A stretch of 64,000 nt of DNA from Lewinellaceae bacterium (GCA_020636255.1 JACJYE010000004.1:248001-312000); one strand, 5' to 3'. Positions 29,539 through 39,660 are shown, counted from the stretch's first letter. The notes: generated by a model from the letters alone, not told the origin. Program-made: numbers and translations.

Positions 29539-32500
29539 CTAGCGTAACAAGGACACATCGCCCTTAAGCGGCTTCGGTTCAAAACCGTTGAGCAGGCGAT
29601 AACTTATAATGTAGAAATAGACATCTGAAGGCTGGGCTGTTCCGTTAAAGGCGCCGTCCCAGCCGGTGTCGGGCGTATCGTTGTCATAGACCAGCTGCCC
29701 CCAGCGGTTGAAGACCTTGAATTCCGTGATCGTAATGGCATCTCTACGGCCCTGGTATACGATATCAAAAGTTTCGTTGGTATCGTCCCCATTAGGTGTA
29801 AAAGCGTTGGGCACATCGATTATGGGAGATTCCACAGTGATCGTCTTTGATACCTCATATATACAACCTGCCGGCGTTTCTATGCGCACAGTATAGGTGA
29901 TATCGCCACTGAGCAGTAGCGTCTCCTCCAAGACGGTAAGATCCACTCCCGAAGTGATCAGGGAATCATTGCGGTACCATTCGAGCACCAGGTTCTCCAG
30001 GCTCGAAATATATTCGGTTGAAAGCGTCACCATATCGCCCAGGAATAACGTCGCCACAGTGGAATCCATTTCCATTCCGATCTCCTGTAAAATTACGCCA
30101 TCCTCCACCTCTATCGTCACTTCATCGGTCAGGACCTCACATCCCGCGCCGCTAATATACGTGAGGGAGTAAGTTGTCGTCGCATCCGGTGAAACGACGA
30201 TGGTATTTCCGGTTTGCTGGCTGCCATCCGACCCCTGCCAGGTGAAAGTATCCCCCGATGAACCACCGTCGGCCTGAGCCGTGATCGTCACTTCATCGCC
30301 AACGCAGATGAAATCGGCAGAAGGCGTAACGCTAAGGTCGACCTGCCCGATGACTTCAACCGTGGTTTGCGCTTCTACCGGTGGGCAAATGCCATTATCC
30401 GCTACAACGGTATAAGTTTGGGTTTCTGTGGGAGAAACGTTGGGTGCAGGGTCGTTGACGACCCCAAAAACGGGGTCCGTCGAAGTCCACTCATAGAGCG
30501 AGAACTGGTCAAAGGCACTGTTGAGGCTTACCGAATCACCCAGGCAGATCTGCAGGAAGGGCACAACACCTAATGTCGGTGGCTGCGATACCCTTATCGT
30601 TGCCTGAGCGCTGGCCGGACAGTTCTCAACCTTTGCCTGAACCGTATACAGGGTATTGGCCGTAGGCGTGGCCACAGGGTCTTCGCAATCCGTACAACTC
30701 AGCGCACCCTGCGGGGAGCTCATCCATTCGATCTCGGTTGGCTCGAAACCTAATTGCAGGTCCAGCAAAACGGGTTGGCCGGCACACACCAGCGTATCCT
30801 GTGGCACAATAGTGATCTGGTCCGTTTTGATGACATTGACCTGGGCAAAACTGGTATCCACACATACGCCATTCCTTGCAAAACGGGCATACCTGATGGT
30901 ATCCTGGCCGGTAATGACCATGTTGTACAGCGTATCCGGCGTCTGGAAGCCCAGCCCTTCAATCCACTGGAAATAGACATCCGGGAAATCCGCCGGGTCA
31001 TAGATCTGGGAGGTCATCACCAAGAGTTCGCCCTGGCAGATGGTGGTATCCGCCGGCATGATCTCCATATTGTAAGGCAGAGAGTCGACCAACACGACCA
31101 CCGAATCGATCTTGAAACAGCCTGGTACGGCTACCTGAGCGTAATAAGTGGCCACCGACTGGGGCATTACCGTTATGGATGGGGCCAGCGCGCCGGGGAA
31201 ACCGGGGTCGGTACCCGTCCATAGGGTGGTGCTATCCGTAGGAACGATGGAACTGAACAGGTTGACCTCCTCTCCCCTGCATATTCGCAGGGTATCCGGC
31301 ACCAATCCCATATTGGCATCCAGAATATCAATGGCGATCTCGGTAATACTCACGTTAAAAGATTCGGTGACCGTACAGGCTCCCCGCACGGCCGTAAGGG
31401 TGTAGGCGCCTTCCGACTCCGGGAAGGCGATGGAGTTCGGGTCGGTAACGTCCTCTATGGTAGACGGGCCGCTCCAGGTATAGGTAACACCGGGTTCAAC
31501 CGCCGTATGGCCCAGCACGATGGGCTCTTCCTGGCATACAGCCGTATCGCCGGTGATCTGTATTACCGGGGGGATATCGACGACGACCAGAACGCTATCC
31601 AGAGAAGGCACCGGGCACTGGCCGTTATTGGCGCTGATGTAATATACCGTCGTCGTATCGGGCATCACTGGCGGGTTGGCCTCGCTGGAAGCGAAACCCG
31701 GAGGGTTGGACGTCCAGCCATACGACACGCCGGGCACTGCTGCACCACCTACATTTGCCGTTTCACCCTGGCAGATCTGCTGGTCGTCGCTGATGTTGTA
31801 CTGCGCTGCCGTCTGTGGCAGGACGGTGAGCTGCATTCCATCGGCAAGCGTGCAACTGGGCCCTTGCAAGGTCACGGAAAGGTTATAAACCCCGGGCTGC
31901 TCGGCAACGATGAGCGGCGCGGCGCAGTCGGTACAACTAAGGCTGACACCGGCAGGCGCATCCCATGTGTAAGTGGCGTTGAGGAAGTTGCTTCCTGCCA
32001 CGATCTGTATTTCTTCGTTGAGGCATACCGTTACATCAGGCCCGGCATCGACGTCGTAAACCTGTACCAGCACTTCGACCGTATCCTTATAACATACCGC
32101 GTCCACGACCCCTACGTAGATAGTAGACTCCAGAGGCGTCGCTATGGGGTCGAGGCAGGTGAGGCAGGAAAGGGTGGAAGTATCTTTCAGCCAGGTAATA
32201 TTGTCAATGGAGCTTTCGATCAGCAGCTGCACCGATTCGCCGGAACAAATGGCCGTATCGTTGCTCACTACCACTGTAGGAATAGGCGCCAGCACATCAT
32301 AAGCCGAGGGCGACCAGTCGACCGATATAGCGCCGCTTTCGATGTCGTTGCCCCAGTCGTTGATCAACACGGCATAAACCTGGCCGGGCTGGCAGTTGAT
32401 CACGGATGCGAAATCATCCCCGTTGGCCCCGGGAACAGGAGCGCAATCGTAGGCGTCGGTAACGGGTTCACCCGCTGCGTTGACCTGCGCCAGGCCCGTA

Positions 32501-34137
32501 GGGTCGGCGCCGCCGGCCCATGACGACCGGACCGGCTGATGGGTGTTGATGTAATTGATAATAGCCTGTGGGTCTTCACACACCTGCTCGGAGTCGAAGG
32601 GGCCCCAGACGTTGAAGTCGATATCGGAATCTTCACCTGGGTTGGCGGCCTGCACAATAAAGCCAAAAGGGCCGGCGGCCTGCGCTTCTATCGTAAACCA
32701 GTAGTAGTTGGGCTGGGCGGAACCGGTATTCACCCAGCACCCGTCGTTGACCCCCGGGTTGAACTGGATATCCTGGAACCCCTGGTTGAAGTTGAACACC
32801 GACGGTAAGCCGGAGGGGTCGATACAGCCGTTGAGCGGGTTGCAGAGGGCTCCCGAAAGCGATGGGTTAAGGTTGCACTCATCTTCGGTAATTGACAGGC
32901 CAAAATCGGTACAGCCATTGGCCTGTGCTACGACGATATAATAGGTGCCGGGGTTATCGAAGTTTACGCCGTACAATATACCGCTGGGGCTGGTGCCCAG
33001 GCAGTTGGTGCCCGGAGCATCGGGCGGGCCGTCCAGCACCAGGATACCTGTGCCGGACTCGGCGTTCGTCACCTGCAACTGAGCACAGAAACCACCCTGA
33101 GTCTGGTAAGCAAAAACGTATTCAGGCCCGTTGAGGAAAGGCGTACTGCCGCAAGGCGACTCGGAAAAAGTGGCCGCTGCCCCGCAGGTGGAATACCCGC
33201 CCTGGTTGAATGGAAGCCCGGTGATCACGGTCGGGTTATCGATGGAAGAGCCGTCGCAATCCAGCGGGCTGCACTCCCAGGTGATCTCAAAACCAGCTCC
33301 CACGGCAGAAAAATCGGAAGTGAATTGCAAGGTCACGGATGAGGACGACGCCTGAATGGTATAGGTATCGCCGGTACTTGTGCCGGTAAGGCTGGCGATG
33401 AGCGGAGCAGATGTGCTGTTGCCTGCATATACCCTGAGGAAATCGAAGTTGTTTTCGGTCATCAGGTCAACGATGGTGATCTCAATGCACTGGTGGAATT
33501 CTGCCGGGCTGATGGTAAAGGTCAGGTTTTCCGAATTGCTGTAGTCGCCATCAGGGCCTCCTGAATCGTAGAGGGTGCCGAAGCAGGAGGTGGTGCTCGG
33601 CTGGTCGCCGATATTGATAGCCGGGATGTATTCCTCGATGCAGAGCGTGAAGTCTCCCGAATTGGGTGTAGCGGAAGCTGAATAATCGTTGATCCTGATA
33701 TAATAAGTGGTATTCGGCGTCAGGCCCAGCACATCGAGCTGCAACTGGTTGGAACCCGCGGGAGCGGAAACGCAGAAACCCAGGTCGGCCAGGTTATTGA
33801 AAGAGCAATCACCGCGATAAATAGCGATCTGCGGGTTGGTGATGGGCCCGTTGGCGCCCTGATCGGTGCCCTGAAGGATAATGGAAATATCGATCAGCGT
33901 ATCATTAGTTGTAAAGGCGAACCACACATCCCGGGCAACGCTGCCACCATTGAAACAGGCGGGAATGTTGCCGAACCCGATATTGCTCGCCGTCGCACCC
34001 ACATTGGTAAAGATATCGTCGGGGCAGGCCGGAAGCACGCCAAGGCCTATGACGCCGTCGCAATTATCGTTCACGGGCTGTGCAAGCAGGGAAGCGGCCA
34101 TGACAAATAAAGAAAGGATAGTCAGGAATACTCTCAT
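29539..34137 (-). CDS. Large T9SS-secreted surface protein with CUB and Ig-like/PKD-like repeats
   Basis: A 1532-residue secreted protein. The signal peptide is MRVFLTILSLFVMAASLLAQ. After a beta-rich N-terminal region there is a CUB-like domain at about 180-290 (TSCFGTLYDSGGPDGDYSN, then NFDFLRVYAGNSTSAPL, then GAGFEITWEC). From about residue 650 to 1400 come repeated Ig-like/PKD-like modules with the pattern Ics-Gd-x-V plus paired cysteines (CLTCLDP, CTDCAAP, CTDCEDP) and YTWSGP or YEWTS segments. The C-terminus is a type B T9SS sorting domain (gliding-motility-associated, CHU_C-like): PNAFTPNGDDTNETFDI, FKVFNRWGQLVYDND, WDGAFNGTAQPSDVYFY. It is probably displayed on the surface or released as an adhesin. 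Monocistronic and convergent with xseB. Confidence 0.92.
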   Translation of the reverse strand: MRVFLTILSLFVMAASLLAQPVNDNCDGVIGLGVLPACPDDIFTNVGATASNIGFGNIPACFNGGSVARDVWFAFTTNDTLIDISIILQGTDQGANGPITNPQIAIYRGDCSFNNLADLGFCVSAPAGSNQLQLDVLGLTPNTTYYIRINDYSASATPNSGDFTLCIEEYIPAINIGDQPSTTSCFGTLYDSGGPDGDYSNSENLTFTISPAEFHQCIEITIVDLMTENNFDFLRVYAGNSTSAPLIASLTGTSTGDTYTIQASSSSVTLQFTSDFSAVGAGFEITWECSPLDCDGSSIDNPTVITGLPFNQGGYSTCGAAATFSESPCGSTPFLNGPEYVFAYQTQGGFCAQLQVTNAESGTGILVLDGPPDAPGTNCLGTSPSGILYGVNFDNPGTYYIVVAQANGCTDFGLSITEDECNLNPSLSGALCNPLNGCIDPSGLPSVFNFNQGFQDIQFNPGVNDGCWVNTGSAQPNYYWFTIEAQAAGPFGFIVQAANPGEDSDIDFNVWGPFDSEQVCEDPQAIINYINTHQPVRSSWAGGADPTGLAQVNAAGEPVTDAYDCAPVPGANGDDFASVINCQPGQVYAVLINDWGNDIESGAISVDWSPSAYDVLAPIPTVVVSNDTAICSGESVQLLIESSIDNITWLKDTSTLSCLTCLDPIATPLESTIYVGVVDAVCYKDTVEVLVQVYDVDAGPDVTVCLNEEIQIVAGSNFLNATYTWDAPAGVSLSCTDCAAPLIVAEQPGVYNLSVTLQGPSCTLADGMQLTVLPQTAAQYNISDDQQICQGETANVGGAAVPGVSYGWTSNPPGFASSEANPPVMPDTTTVYYISANNGQCPVPSLDSVLVVVDIPPVIQITGDTAVCQEEPIVLGHTAVEPGVTYTWSGPSTIEDVTDPNSIAFPESEGAYTLTAVRGACTVTESFNVSITEIAIDILDANMGLVPDTLRICRGEEVNLFSSIVPTDSTTLWTGTDPGFPGALAPSITVMPQSVATYYAQVAVPGCFKIDSVVVLVDSLPYNMEIMPADTTICQGELLVMTSQIYDPADFPDVYFQWIEGLGFQTPDTLYNMVITGQDTIRYARFARNGVCVDTSFAQVNVIKTDQITIVPQDTLVCAGQPVLLDLQLGFEPTEIEWMSSPQGALSCTDCEDPVATPTANTLYTVQAKVENCPASAQATIRVSQPPTLGVVPFLQICLGDSVSLNSAFDQFSLYEWTSTDPVFGVVNDPAPNVSPTETQTYTVVADNGICPPVEAQTTVEVIGQVDLSVTPSADFICVGDEVTITAQADGGSSGDTFTWQGSDGSQQTGNTIVVSPDATTTYSLTYISGAGCEVLTDEVTIEVEDGVILQEIGMEMDSTVATLFLGDMVTLSTEYISSLENLVLEWYRNDSLITSGVDLTVLEETLLLSGDITYTVRIETPAGCIYEVSKTITVESPIIDVPNAFTPNGDDTNETFDIVYQGRRDAITITEFKVFNRWGQLVYDNDTPDTGWDGAFNGTAQPSDVYFYIISYRLLNGFEPKPLKGDVSLLR

Positions 34138-34357
34138 ATTTAGCCTTTTGTAGTTTATTGTGTGATCAGTATGTGTAAGCAGGGGGTGCTATTATCCGGC
34201 TTGATTTTCCCAAAGAAACCGACCAAAAATAATCAAATTTTGGAATTTCCTTTCTCCTTCCCGACAAGAGGGCAGAAAGGTGACAAAATATAATGCCCCA
34301 TCTTTTTGAACCCGTAGGCCTGTTCCAGGTGTTGATCTGTCTGAAAAAACCCAATTG

Positions 34358-35449
34358 GTGTTCTCACGAATCAGATATCCGGAAATACTGGAGCCCGAAG
34401 CGCTGGACGGCTACCTCGCCACCGGCTGGCGGTGCATGGGGCAGGCCATATACGTCTCTCATTTCATGTTTTTCCCTACAGATAGCAGCGATCAGAAAGT
34501 ATATTCCACGCTCCCCACCCGTCTTTCGCTGGAAGGGTACAGCTTTCGCAAAAGCCTGCGCCGGTTGTGGCGGCGCAATGAAGTTGTTTTCCGCATCGAG
34601 GCCGGCGCGCCTGCTGTTTTTGATAAAGAAAAGGCACGGGTGAACAGCCTTTACGCTGCCTCCTTTCCCAGCCGGGCCATCCACGACCCCACGTCAATGC
34701 TGGAAACAGGATCAGGGGGCCGTGCATTTGACACCCGTGAAATCAACCTGTACTATCAGGACAAGCTGGTGGCTTTCAGCTTTTTCGACCTGGGGAAAAT
34801 AAGCATCTACAGCAAACAAGGCATCTACGACCCAGCTTTCAGCACTTATAGCCCGGGGTTTTTCACCATGCTGGCTGAGATCGCTTTTGGGGTTGAACAG
34901 GGCGTTCAGTACTATTACCCCGGTTATGTGGTGCCCGGCTACCCTGAATTTGACTACAAACACCGCGTGGGGCCGCTGGAATACTTTGAGCTGTCGAGCG
35001 GCTCGTGGAGGCCACACCACGAGCTTCGGGAAATCGATGTGCCCATCAACGACATCAGGCGGCAATTATCGCTATTACAGTCGGCACTGGCACATTCGGG
35101 CGCCAACAGCACTGTTCTTGACTACCGTTACTTCGACATCCGGTTTTACGACAACAGGCCCTATCCTTTCCTGGAATACCCTGCTTTTCTACTGGCCCAA
35201 CCCGCCATGCCGGGTGGGCTGAGCCCTCTTGCCGTGTACAGCCCGGTTCGGAAAACCTACAGCCTTTACAACTGCAGGATCTATAGCTACGGCACCAGCA
35301 GCGCCGAAGCTGGGCGGCGGTTGTTAAAGAGCGGCCAGAGCGTATGCTCCTGGCCCATAGGCATCGAAAGCATAATTGCGGAAAACCTGCTCCTGGAAAC
35401 AGCTATGCCGGCACTGCTGCAACACCTGCACCGGCAAGCCAGTTCCTGA
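34358..35449 (+). CDS. Arginyl/leucyl-tRNA-protein transferase-like (ATE/Bpt fold) protein, copy 1
   Basis: A 363-residue protein related to the aminoacyl-tRNA-protein transferases ATE1/Bpt, which add Arg or Leu to protein N-termini. Matching blocks are LEGYSFRKSLRRLWRRN (residues 62-78), the GIYDPAFSTYSPGFFTML stretch near 155, and YYYPGYVVPGYPEFDYKHRV near 190. The usual N-terminal cysteine cluster (CSYLP and CxxC type) is missing; MGQAIYVSHFMFF stands in that place. The start is uncertain: GTG 34358 aligns with the ATG of the next gene's protein, and TTG 34355 is one codon upstream. A full-length paralogue follows 90 bp downstream. Target and donor tRNA are unknown, and activity may have changed. 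Confidence 0.8.
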   Translation: MFSRIRYPEILEPEALDGYLATGWRCMGQAIYVSHFMFFPTDSSDQKVYSTLPTRLSLEGYSFRKSLRRLWRRNEVVFRIEAGAPAVFDKEKARVNSLYAASFPSRAIHDPTSMLETGSGGRAFDTREINLYYQDKLVAFSFFDLGKISIYSKQGIYDPAFSTYSPGFFTMLAEIAFGVEQGVQYYYPGYVVPGYPEFDYKHRVGPLEYFELSSGSWRPHHELREIDVPINDIRRQLSLLQSALAHSGANSTVLDYRYFDIRFYDNRPYPFLEYPAFLLAQPAMPGGLSPLAVYSPVRKTYSLYNCRIYSYGTSSAEAGRRLLKSGQSVCSWPIGIESIIAENLLLETAMPALLQHLHRQASS

Positions 35450-35539
35450 TGGGCCGGCTTTCAGATTTTTCAAAAAACCGAACACTTTCCTTTGATAAAT
35501 AATTGTTAGTTTGGCCGCTTGGACCGTCAATGCCCATAC

Positions 35540-36598
35540 ATGTTTGCAGAAAAGCACTATCCCGAGACCATGCTGCCTGAAGAGCTGGACGCCTATCTGG
35601 CCAAAGGGTGGTATCGCATGGGGCAGACCATTTTCACGACGCATTACCTGTGTTTCGGGCGCACCTTTTATTCAGCTATCTGGGTGCAGCTAGCTTTGGA
35701 AGGCCACAGCTTCAGCAAAAGCCTCAGGCGGATCATACGCCGCAACCAGGAACGTTTTCGCACGGAATTAAGGCCGGCTTCCATAACGCCCGAGAAAGAA
35801 AAACTGTACAGCAAGTACAGGGCCTACTTCTCCGGCATGCTGGCCCCTACCCTGCGGGACAGCCTGCTGGATGGCGATGAATTCAATATCTACAATACTT
35901 TTGAGGTGGCCGTTTACGACGGCCACAGGCTCGCCGGGCTGAGCTATTTCGACCTCGGGGCGGAAAGCGCAGCCAGCATCACGGGGATATACGACCCCGT
36001 TTACCAAAAATACAGCATCGGCATATATACCATGCTGATGGAGATCGTTTTTTGCCAGCAAACCGGGTTGAAGTACTTTTATCCGGGTTATGTCGTGCCG
36101 GGATATCCGCGTTTCGATTACAAGCTACGCATAGGCGATGTAACGTATTTCGACCTCAGCACCGATTCCTGGAAGCCCTTCCGCGAACTCGATGAGGAAG
36201 AGATCCCGATACGCAGGATGGAGCGCAAGCTGAACGAGTTACAGCAGTACCTTTTGCACAGGGGAATAAGCTGCCGGAAGTTGCACTACCCACTCTTCGA
36301 GGCCAACCTGTTCGGGTTCTGGCAAGCTTCTTACTTCGACTACCCCATATTTCTGCTATGTTCTCAGGAGGAAAATACTTCTAACTATACACTCGTCGTT
36401 TTTTCACCGGTGGAGAACAAATACCAACTGATACAAGCTTCCCTGTTCGACGATATGCAATTTTACTTCAACGACGCCTATATGGGGTCATTCGATAAAA
36501 GATTCCACTTTCTGGATATCCTGGCCGTTGAAAAGATCGTTTCCAGCAGTGACAGCGCCTCAGCGATCGCTGAGGCGCTCGTCAGCATCATGAGCTAG
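35540..36598 (+). CDS. Arginyl/leucyl-tRNA-protein transferase-like (ATE/Bpt fold) protein, copy 2
   Basis: A 352-residue paralogue of the preceding gene's product, alignable end to end: YPETMLPEELDAYLAKGWYR with YPEILEPEALDGYLATGWRC, LEGHSFSKSLRRIIRRNQ with LEGYSFRKSLRRLWRRNE, and YPGYVVPGYPRFDYKLRIG with YPGYVVPGYPEFDYKHRVG. It also lacks the cysteine cluster. The ATG at 35540 is taken; a TTG at 35519 would add seven residues. The C-terminal 100 residues differ most, with a stretch (NYTLVVFSPVENKYQLI) also echoed in copy 1. Tandem duplication with divergence suggests two related but distinct roles. Cytoplasmic. Confidence 0.8.
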   Translation: MFAEKHYPETMLPEELDAYLAKGWYRMGQTIFTTHYLCFGRTFYSAIWVQLALEGHSFSKSLRRIIRRNQERFRTELRPASITPEKEKLYSKYRAYFSGMLAPTLRDSLLDGDEFNIYNTFEVAVYDGHRLAGLSYFDLGAESAASITGIYDPVYQKYSIGIYTMLMEIVFCQQTGLKYFYPGYVVPGYPRFDYKLRIGDVTYFDLSTDSWKPFRELDEEEIPIRRMERKLNELQQYLLHRGISCRKLHYPLFEANLFGFWQASYFDYPIFLLCSQEENTSNYTLVVFSPVENKYQLIQASLFDDMQFYFNDAYMGSFDKRFHFLDILAVEKIVSSSDSASAIAEALVSIMS

Positions 36599-36625
36599 GA
36601 TAATAACCAACACAAAACCGTTTAT

Positions 36626-37213
36626 ATGAATCGACTCATCGCTCTATCCATATTTGCCGTACTGGCCGCCTCCGTGCAGGCACAGGATGGCCCCAGGCAG
36701 GCTATTGAGCAACGCCTCGATACCTATTTCGAAGCCACGAAGGCCAAGGACTGGGAGCAGGCCGTGAACCTGCTTTACCCCAAATTATTCAACCTGGTGC
36801 CCAAGGAAGACATGATACAGATGTTTCGGGATATGGAAGGCAACGGCATAGCATTCGAGATGAAAACCTTCGAGCTGTCTCAAATTTCGGATACCATAAT
36901 CTACGAAGGCGAAGCTTTTGCTCTGGTGAACTATACAGCCATGATGAGCATCAGCTTTACTTCTGAGGCTTATAAGGAAGCATCCTTTGCAGAGAGCATT
37001 CGCCAGAATTATGCGTCATCCTATGGAGCGGAGAATGTCGTTTACCATGCCGAAAACAACAGCTTTGACATCCGGATGGAAAAGGCCTTGTTCGCCATTG
37101 CCCCGCTGGGCAGCGATGCCTGGGCTTTCATGGAGAGCGAACCCGGACAGAAAAGCCTGCTCAGTTCCATGATCCCGGAAGCTGTGCAGGAAAAGTTCCT
37201 GGGCAAAGAATGA
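36626..37213 (+). CDS. Secreted protein of unknown function, NTF2-like
   Basis: A 195-residue protein with a signal peptide (MNRLIALSIFAVLAASVQA, cut before QDGP). The mature N-terminus (QAIEQRLDTYFEATKAKDWEQ, then AVNLLYPKLFNLVPKEDMI) has the helix pattern of NTF2/SnoaL-like proteins, followed by beta-strands (AFEMKTFELSQISDT). It lies 27 bp after the second transferase-like gene, so it may share its transcript. Function is unknown. Confidence 0.7.
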   Translation: MNRLIALSIFAVLAASVQAQDGPRQAIEQRLDTYFEATKAKDWEQAVNLLYPKLFNLVPKEDMIQMFRDMEGNGIAFEMKTFELSQISDTIIYEGEAFALVNYTAMMSISFTSEAYKEASFAESIRQNYASSYGAENVVYHAENNSFDIRMEKALFAIAPLGSDAWAFMESEPGQKSLLSSMIPEAVQEKFLGKE

Positions 37214-37269
37214 TGTGGCCCGGCTTCTGATGGCGCTTGCTGCGTAAATTACTTATAATTTCAACCTAC

Positions 37270-37305
37270 TTTGGGCTGAGCATCAGGCATATTTAATTAT
37301 CTTTG
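37270..37305 (+). promoter_or_regulatory. Promoter of queA (TTTG -33, TATCTTTG -7)
   Basis: TATCTTTG at 37298-37305 is 30 bp before the ATG at 37336. A TTTG at 37270-37273 is 24 bp further upstream, slightly longer than the usual 19-21. Confidence 0.55.
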
Positions 37306-37335
37306 CGCTCCGATATCTGAAAAAGCATCTAAAGA

Positions 37336-38400
37336 ATGAGGACTAAACTGTCACAATTCGACTTTGAGCTTCCCAAAAAATTAATTGCACAGTACCCCGC
37401 CAAAAACCGCGATGAATCCCGGTTGATGGTCATCCACCGGAATACCGGAAAGATCGAACACCGCATCTTTAAGGATATCCTGGAATATTTCGACGAAGGA
37501 GATGTCATGATCTTCAACAATACAAAGGTCTTTCCCGCCCGCCTGTACGGTAAAAAGGAAAAGACCGGCGCCAAGATCGAAGTATTCCTTTTGCGCGAAC
37601 TGAACAACGAAGCCCGCCTTTGGGATGTATTGGTCGACCCTGCACGCAAGATCAGGGTAGGCAACAAGCTGTATTTCAGCGACAAACACGACAATGAAGT
37701 ACTCGTCGCCGAAGTCGTCGACAATACGACCTCGCGCGGCCGCACCATCCGCTTCCTCTACGACGGCCCCGACGAAGAGTTCCGCAACGAACTCAGCCTG
37801 CTCGGCAATACGCCTCTGCCTAAATACATTACCCGCCCGGCCGAAGACCTCGACCGCGACCGCTATCAAACGGTCTTCGCCAAAGAGATAGGCGCCGTCG
37901 CAGCACCGACTGCAGGCCTGCATTTCAGCCGGGAGCTATTGAAAAGGCTGGAGATCAAGGGTGTCGATTTTGCGGAGCTCACGCTGCACATCGGCCTGGG
38001 CACTTTCCGCAGCATCGATGTGGAAGACCTGTCGAAACACAAGATGGATGCCGAATACTTCCGCATCCCTGCGCCGGGCGTAAGCGCCGTAAACCGCGCC
38101 AAAGAAGGCAAACACAGGGTGTGTGCGGTGGGCACGACCTCCATGCGTTCCATAGAGTCGGCCGTCTCAGCCGAGAAGATGTTGAAACCGGCAGAGGGCT
38201 GGACCAACCTGTTCATCTATCCGCCCTACGATTTCAGTATCGCTGATTCCATGATCACCAATTTCCACCTTCCTAAATCCAGCCTGCTCATCATGGTATG
38301 TGCTTTCGGCGGTTTTGACCTGATCATGGAGGCCTACCATCAGGCCATCAAAGAAGAATACCGCTTCTTCAGCTATGGCGACGCCATGCTGATCATCTAG
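37336..38400 (+). CDS. queA: S-adenosylmethionine:tRNA ribosyltransferase-isomerase
   Basis: QueA (354 residues), which transfers and rearranges the ribosyl part of SAM onto 7-aminomethyl-7-deazaguanine in tRNA, giving epoxyqueuosine. Family blocks are [20 protein letters not shown] at residues 7-26, [18 protein letters not shown] at 55-72, [16 protein letters not shown] at 191-206, and [11 protein letters not shown] and [11 protein letters not shown] further on. Full length and cytoplasmic. It has a clear -7 promoter box. Confidence 0.97.
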   Translation: MRTKLSQFDFELPKKLIAQYPAKNRDESRLMVIHRNTGKIEHRIFKDILEYFDEGDVMIFNNTKVFPARLYGKKEKTGAKIEVFLLRELNNEARLWDVLVDPARKIRVGNKLYFSDKHDNEVLVAEVVDNTTSRGRTIRFLYDGPDEEFRNELSLLGNTPLPKYITRPAEDLDRDRYQTVFAKEIGAVAAPTAGLHFSRELLKRLEIKGVDFAELTLHIGLGTFRSIDVEDLSKHKMDAEYFRIPAPGVSAVNRAKEGKHRVCAVGTTSMRSIESAVSAEKMLKPAEGWTNLFIYPPYDFSIADSMITNFHLPKSSLLIMVCAFGGFDLIMEAYHQAIKEEYRFFSYGDAMLII

Positions 38401-38484
38401 AAGAATTGTCCTCAAAGGAACTACTCCCCCCGCAAAAGCGTATCTTCCTCCGGCAGAGGCGCTTTCGTTACAAATGCAGCAACT

Positions 38485-39660
38485 ATGCCCCGACAGATTG
38501 GACTGATGCTATTGGCAACCCTGTTGTTCCACCTCTCTGCCGGTGGCCAAAGCTATCAGGAAACATCCATCCCCTACTATTCTGAGACCCTTCGGGTGGC
38601 TTACAATACGGAGATGTTAAGCCTGCAGTTGCCCGAAGTGAGCGAACGGGGGCTTATTCAGCAGTTCAACAACCTGGCGAAATCGGACTATACGACGCTG
38701 TTGCGCAGCATGCAACAGGCCCGCAAACTCTTCCAGCTCAACGATTGGCTGTACTACCAGCTTATACGCAAAACGACGGATAAGTTATACCATACGCAAC
38801 CGCCTCCGGCCAGAGAGCTGGCCTGCTGGTTCCTGCTCTCACAATCGGGCTTCGATACCAGGCTGGCCTATAAAGACGATGATGTTTTTGTTTTCGTATA
38901 CACCCAGGACGCCGTTTTTGAAGCCCCGCTCATTGAAGATAAAGGCCGCAACTACGTCAACCTGACCAATATCCACAGTGGGAACAACCAGCAAAGAGCA
39001 TTATACCTGCTCGATTTTCAACCCAACCCCAAAGGGCACGCCTTCTCCTTCCAGTTGAAGCTCCTGCCCCTGTTGCGGCCAACTGTCGTGGAAAAACAGG
39101 TTCGTTTCCCGTTCAAAGGCAAGCGCTACCAGATCAAGGTTTTGGCCGACGAGACGATCCGGCAATACATGAACGACTACCCGCTGATCGATGAAGCCGC
39201 GTACCTGGACATTCCTTTCTCACCGGGCCTCTCGGGCTCCCTGCTGCCCCAGTTAAGCAAATTGCTGGAGGGCAGGAACGAGTGGGAAGCCACAGAACTC
39301 CTGGCGGCTTTTACCCGATCCGCTTTCGCCTACAAAGAGGATAAGGAATGCTTCGGCCATAGCAAACCCATGGCAGCCGAAGAGGTATTCTTGTACCCTT
39401 TTTCCGACTGTGAGGACCGCACGGCGCTCTTTGTCAGGCTGGTGGATACTCTGTTGCACCTGCCTATGGTGGTCATTGCTTACCCGGGGCACCTTACAGT
39501 AGGCGTCGCCCTGCCACAAGGCAGGCCCGGTTTTTTCCGCTATCAGGGCCGGGCTTACTACATTTGCGACCCTACCGGCCCCCAAAACTCAGAAACAATA
39601 GGACAGGCGCCGGAAGGGTATAAGGACAGCCCTTTCGAAATAATCAGGGCCTATCCCTGA
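38485..39660 (+). CDS. Secreted transglutaminase-like protein
   Basis: A 391-residue protein with an N-terminal signal peptide (LMLLATLLFHLSAGGQS). The C-terminal third has a Cys-His-Asp series in the order and spacing of transglutaminase-like cysteine proteases: Cys in FLYPFSDCEDRTALF near residue 312, His in AYPGHLTVGVAL near 339, and Asp in YYICDPTGP near 370. The region before it (ATELLAAFTRSAFAYKEDKE) is typical of such domains. The N-terminal half is an uncharacterised domain. Such proteins in Bacteroidota may process peptides or cell-wall material in the periplasm; the substrate is unknown. It stands 84 bp after queA. Confidence 0.75.
   Translation: MPRQIGLMLLATLLFHLSAGGQSYQETSIPYYSETLRVAYNTEMLSLQLPEVSERGLIQQFNNLAKSDYTTLLRSMQQARKLFQLNDWLYYQLIRKTTDKLYHTQPPPARELACWFLLSQSGFDTRLAYKDDDVFVFVYTQDAVFEAPLIEDKGRNYVNLTNIHSGNNQQRALYLLDFQPNPKGHAFSFQLKLLPLLRPTVVEKQVRFPFKGKRYQIKVLADETIRQYMNDYPLIDEAAYLDIPFSPGLSGSLLPQLSKLLEGRNEWEATELLAAFTRSAFAYKEDKECFGHSKPMAAEEVFLYPFSDCEDRTALFVRLVDTLLHLPMVVIAYPGHLTVGVALPQGRPGFFRYQGRAYYICDPTGPQNSETIGQAPEGYKDSPFEIIRAYP

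Noticed and set aside
31507..32523. A 338-codon frame opposite the large surface protein
   Set aside because: It is the reverse complement of a strongly supported gene with repeated modules; its sequence is not protein-like.
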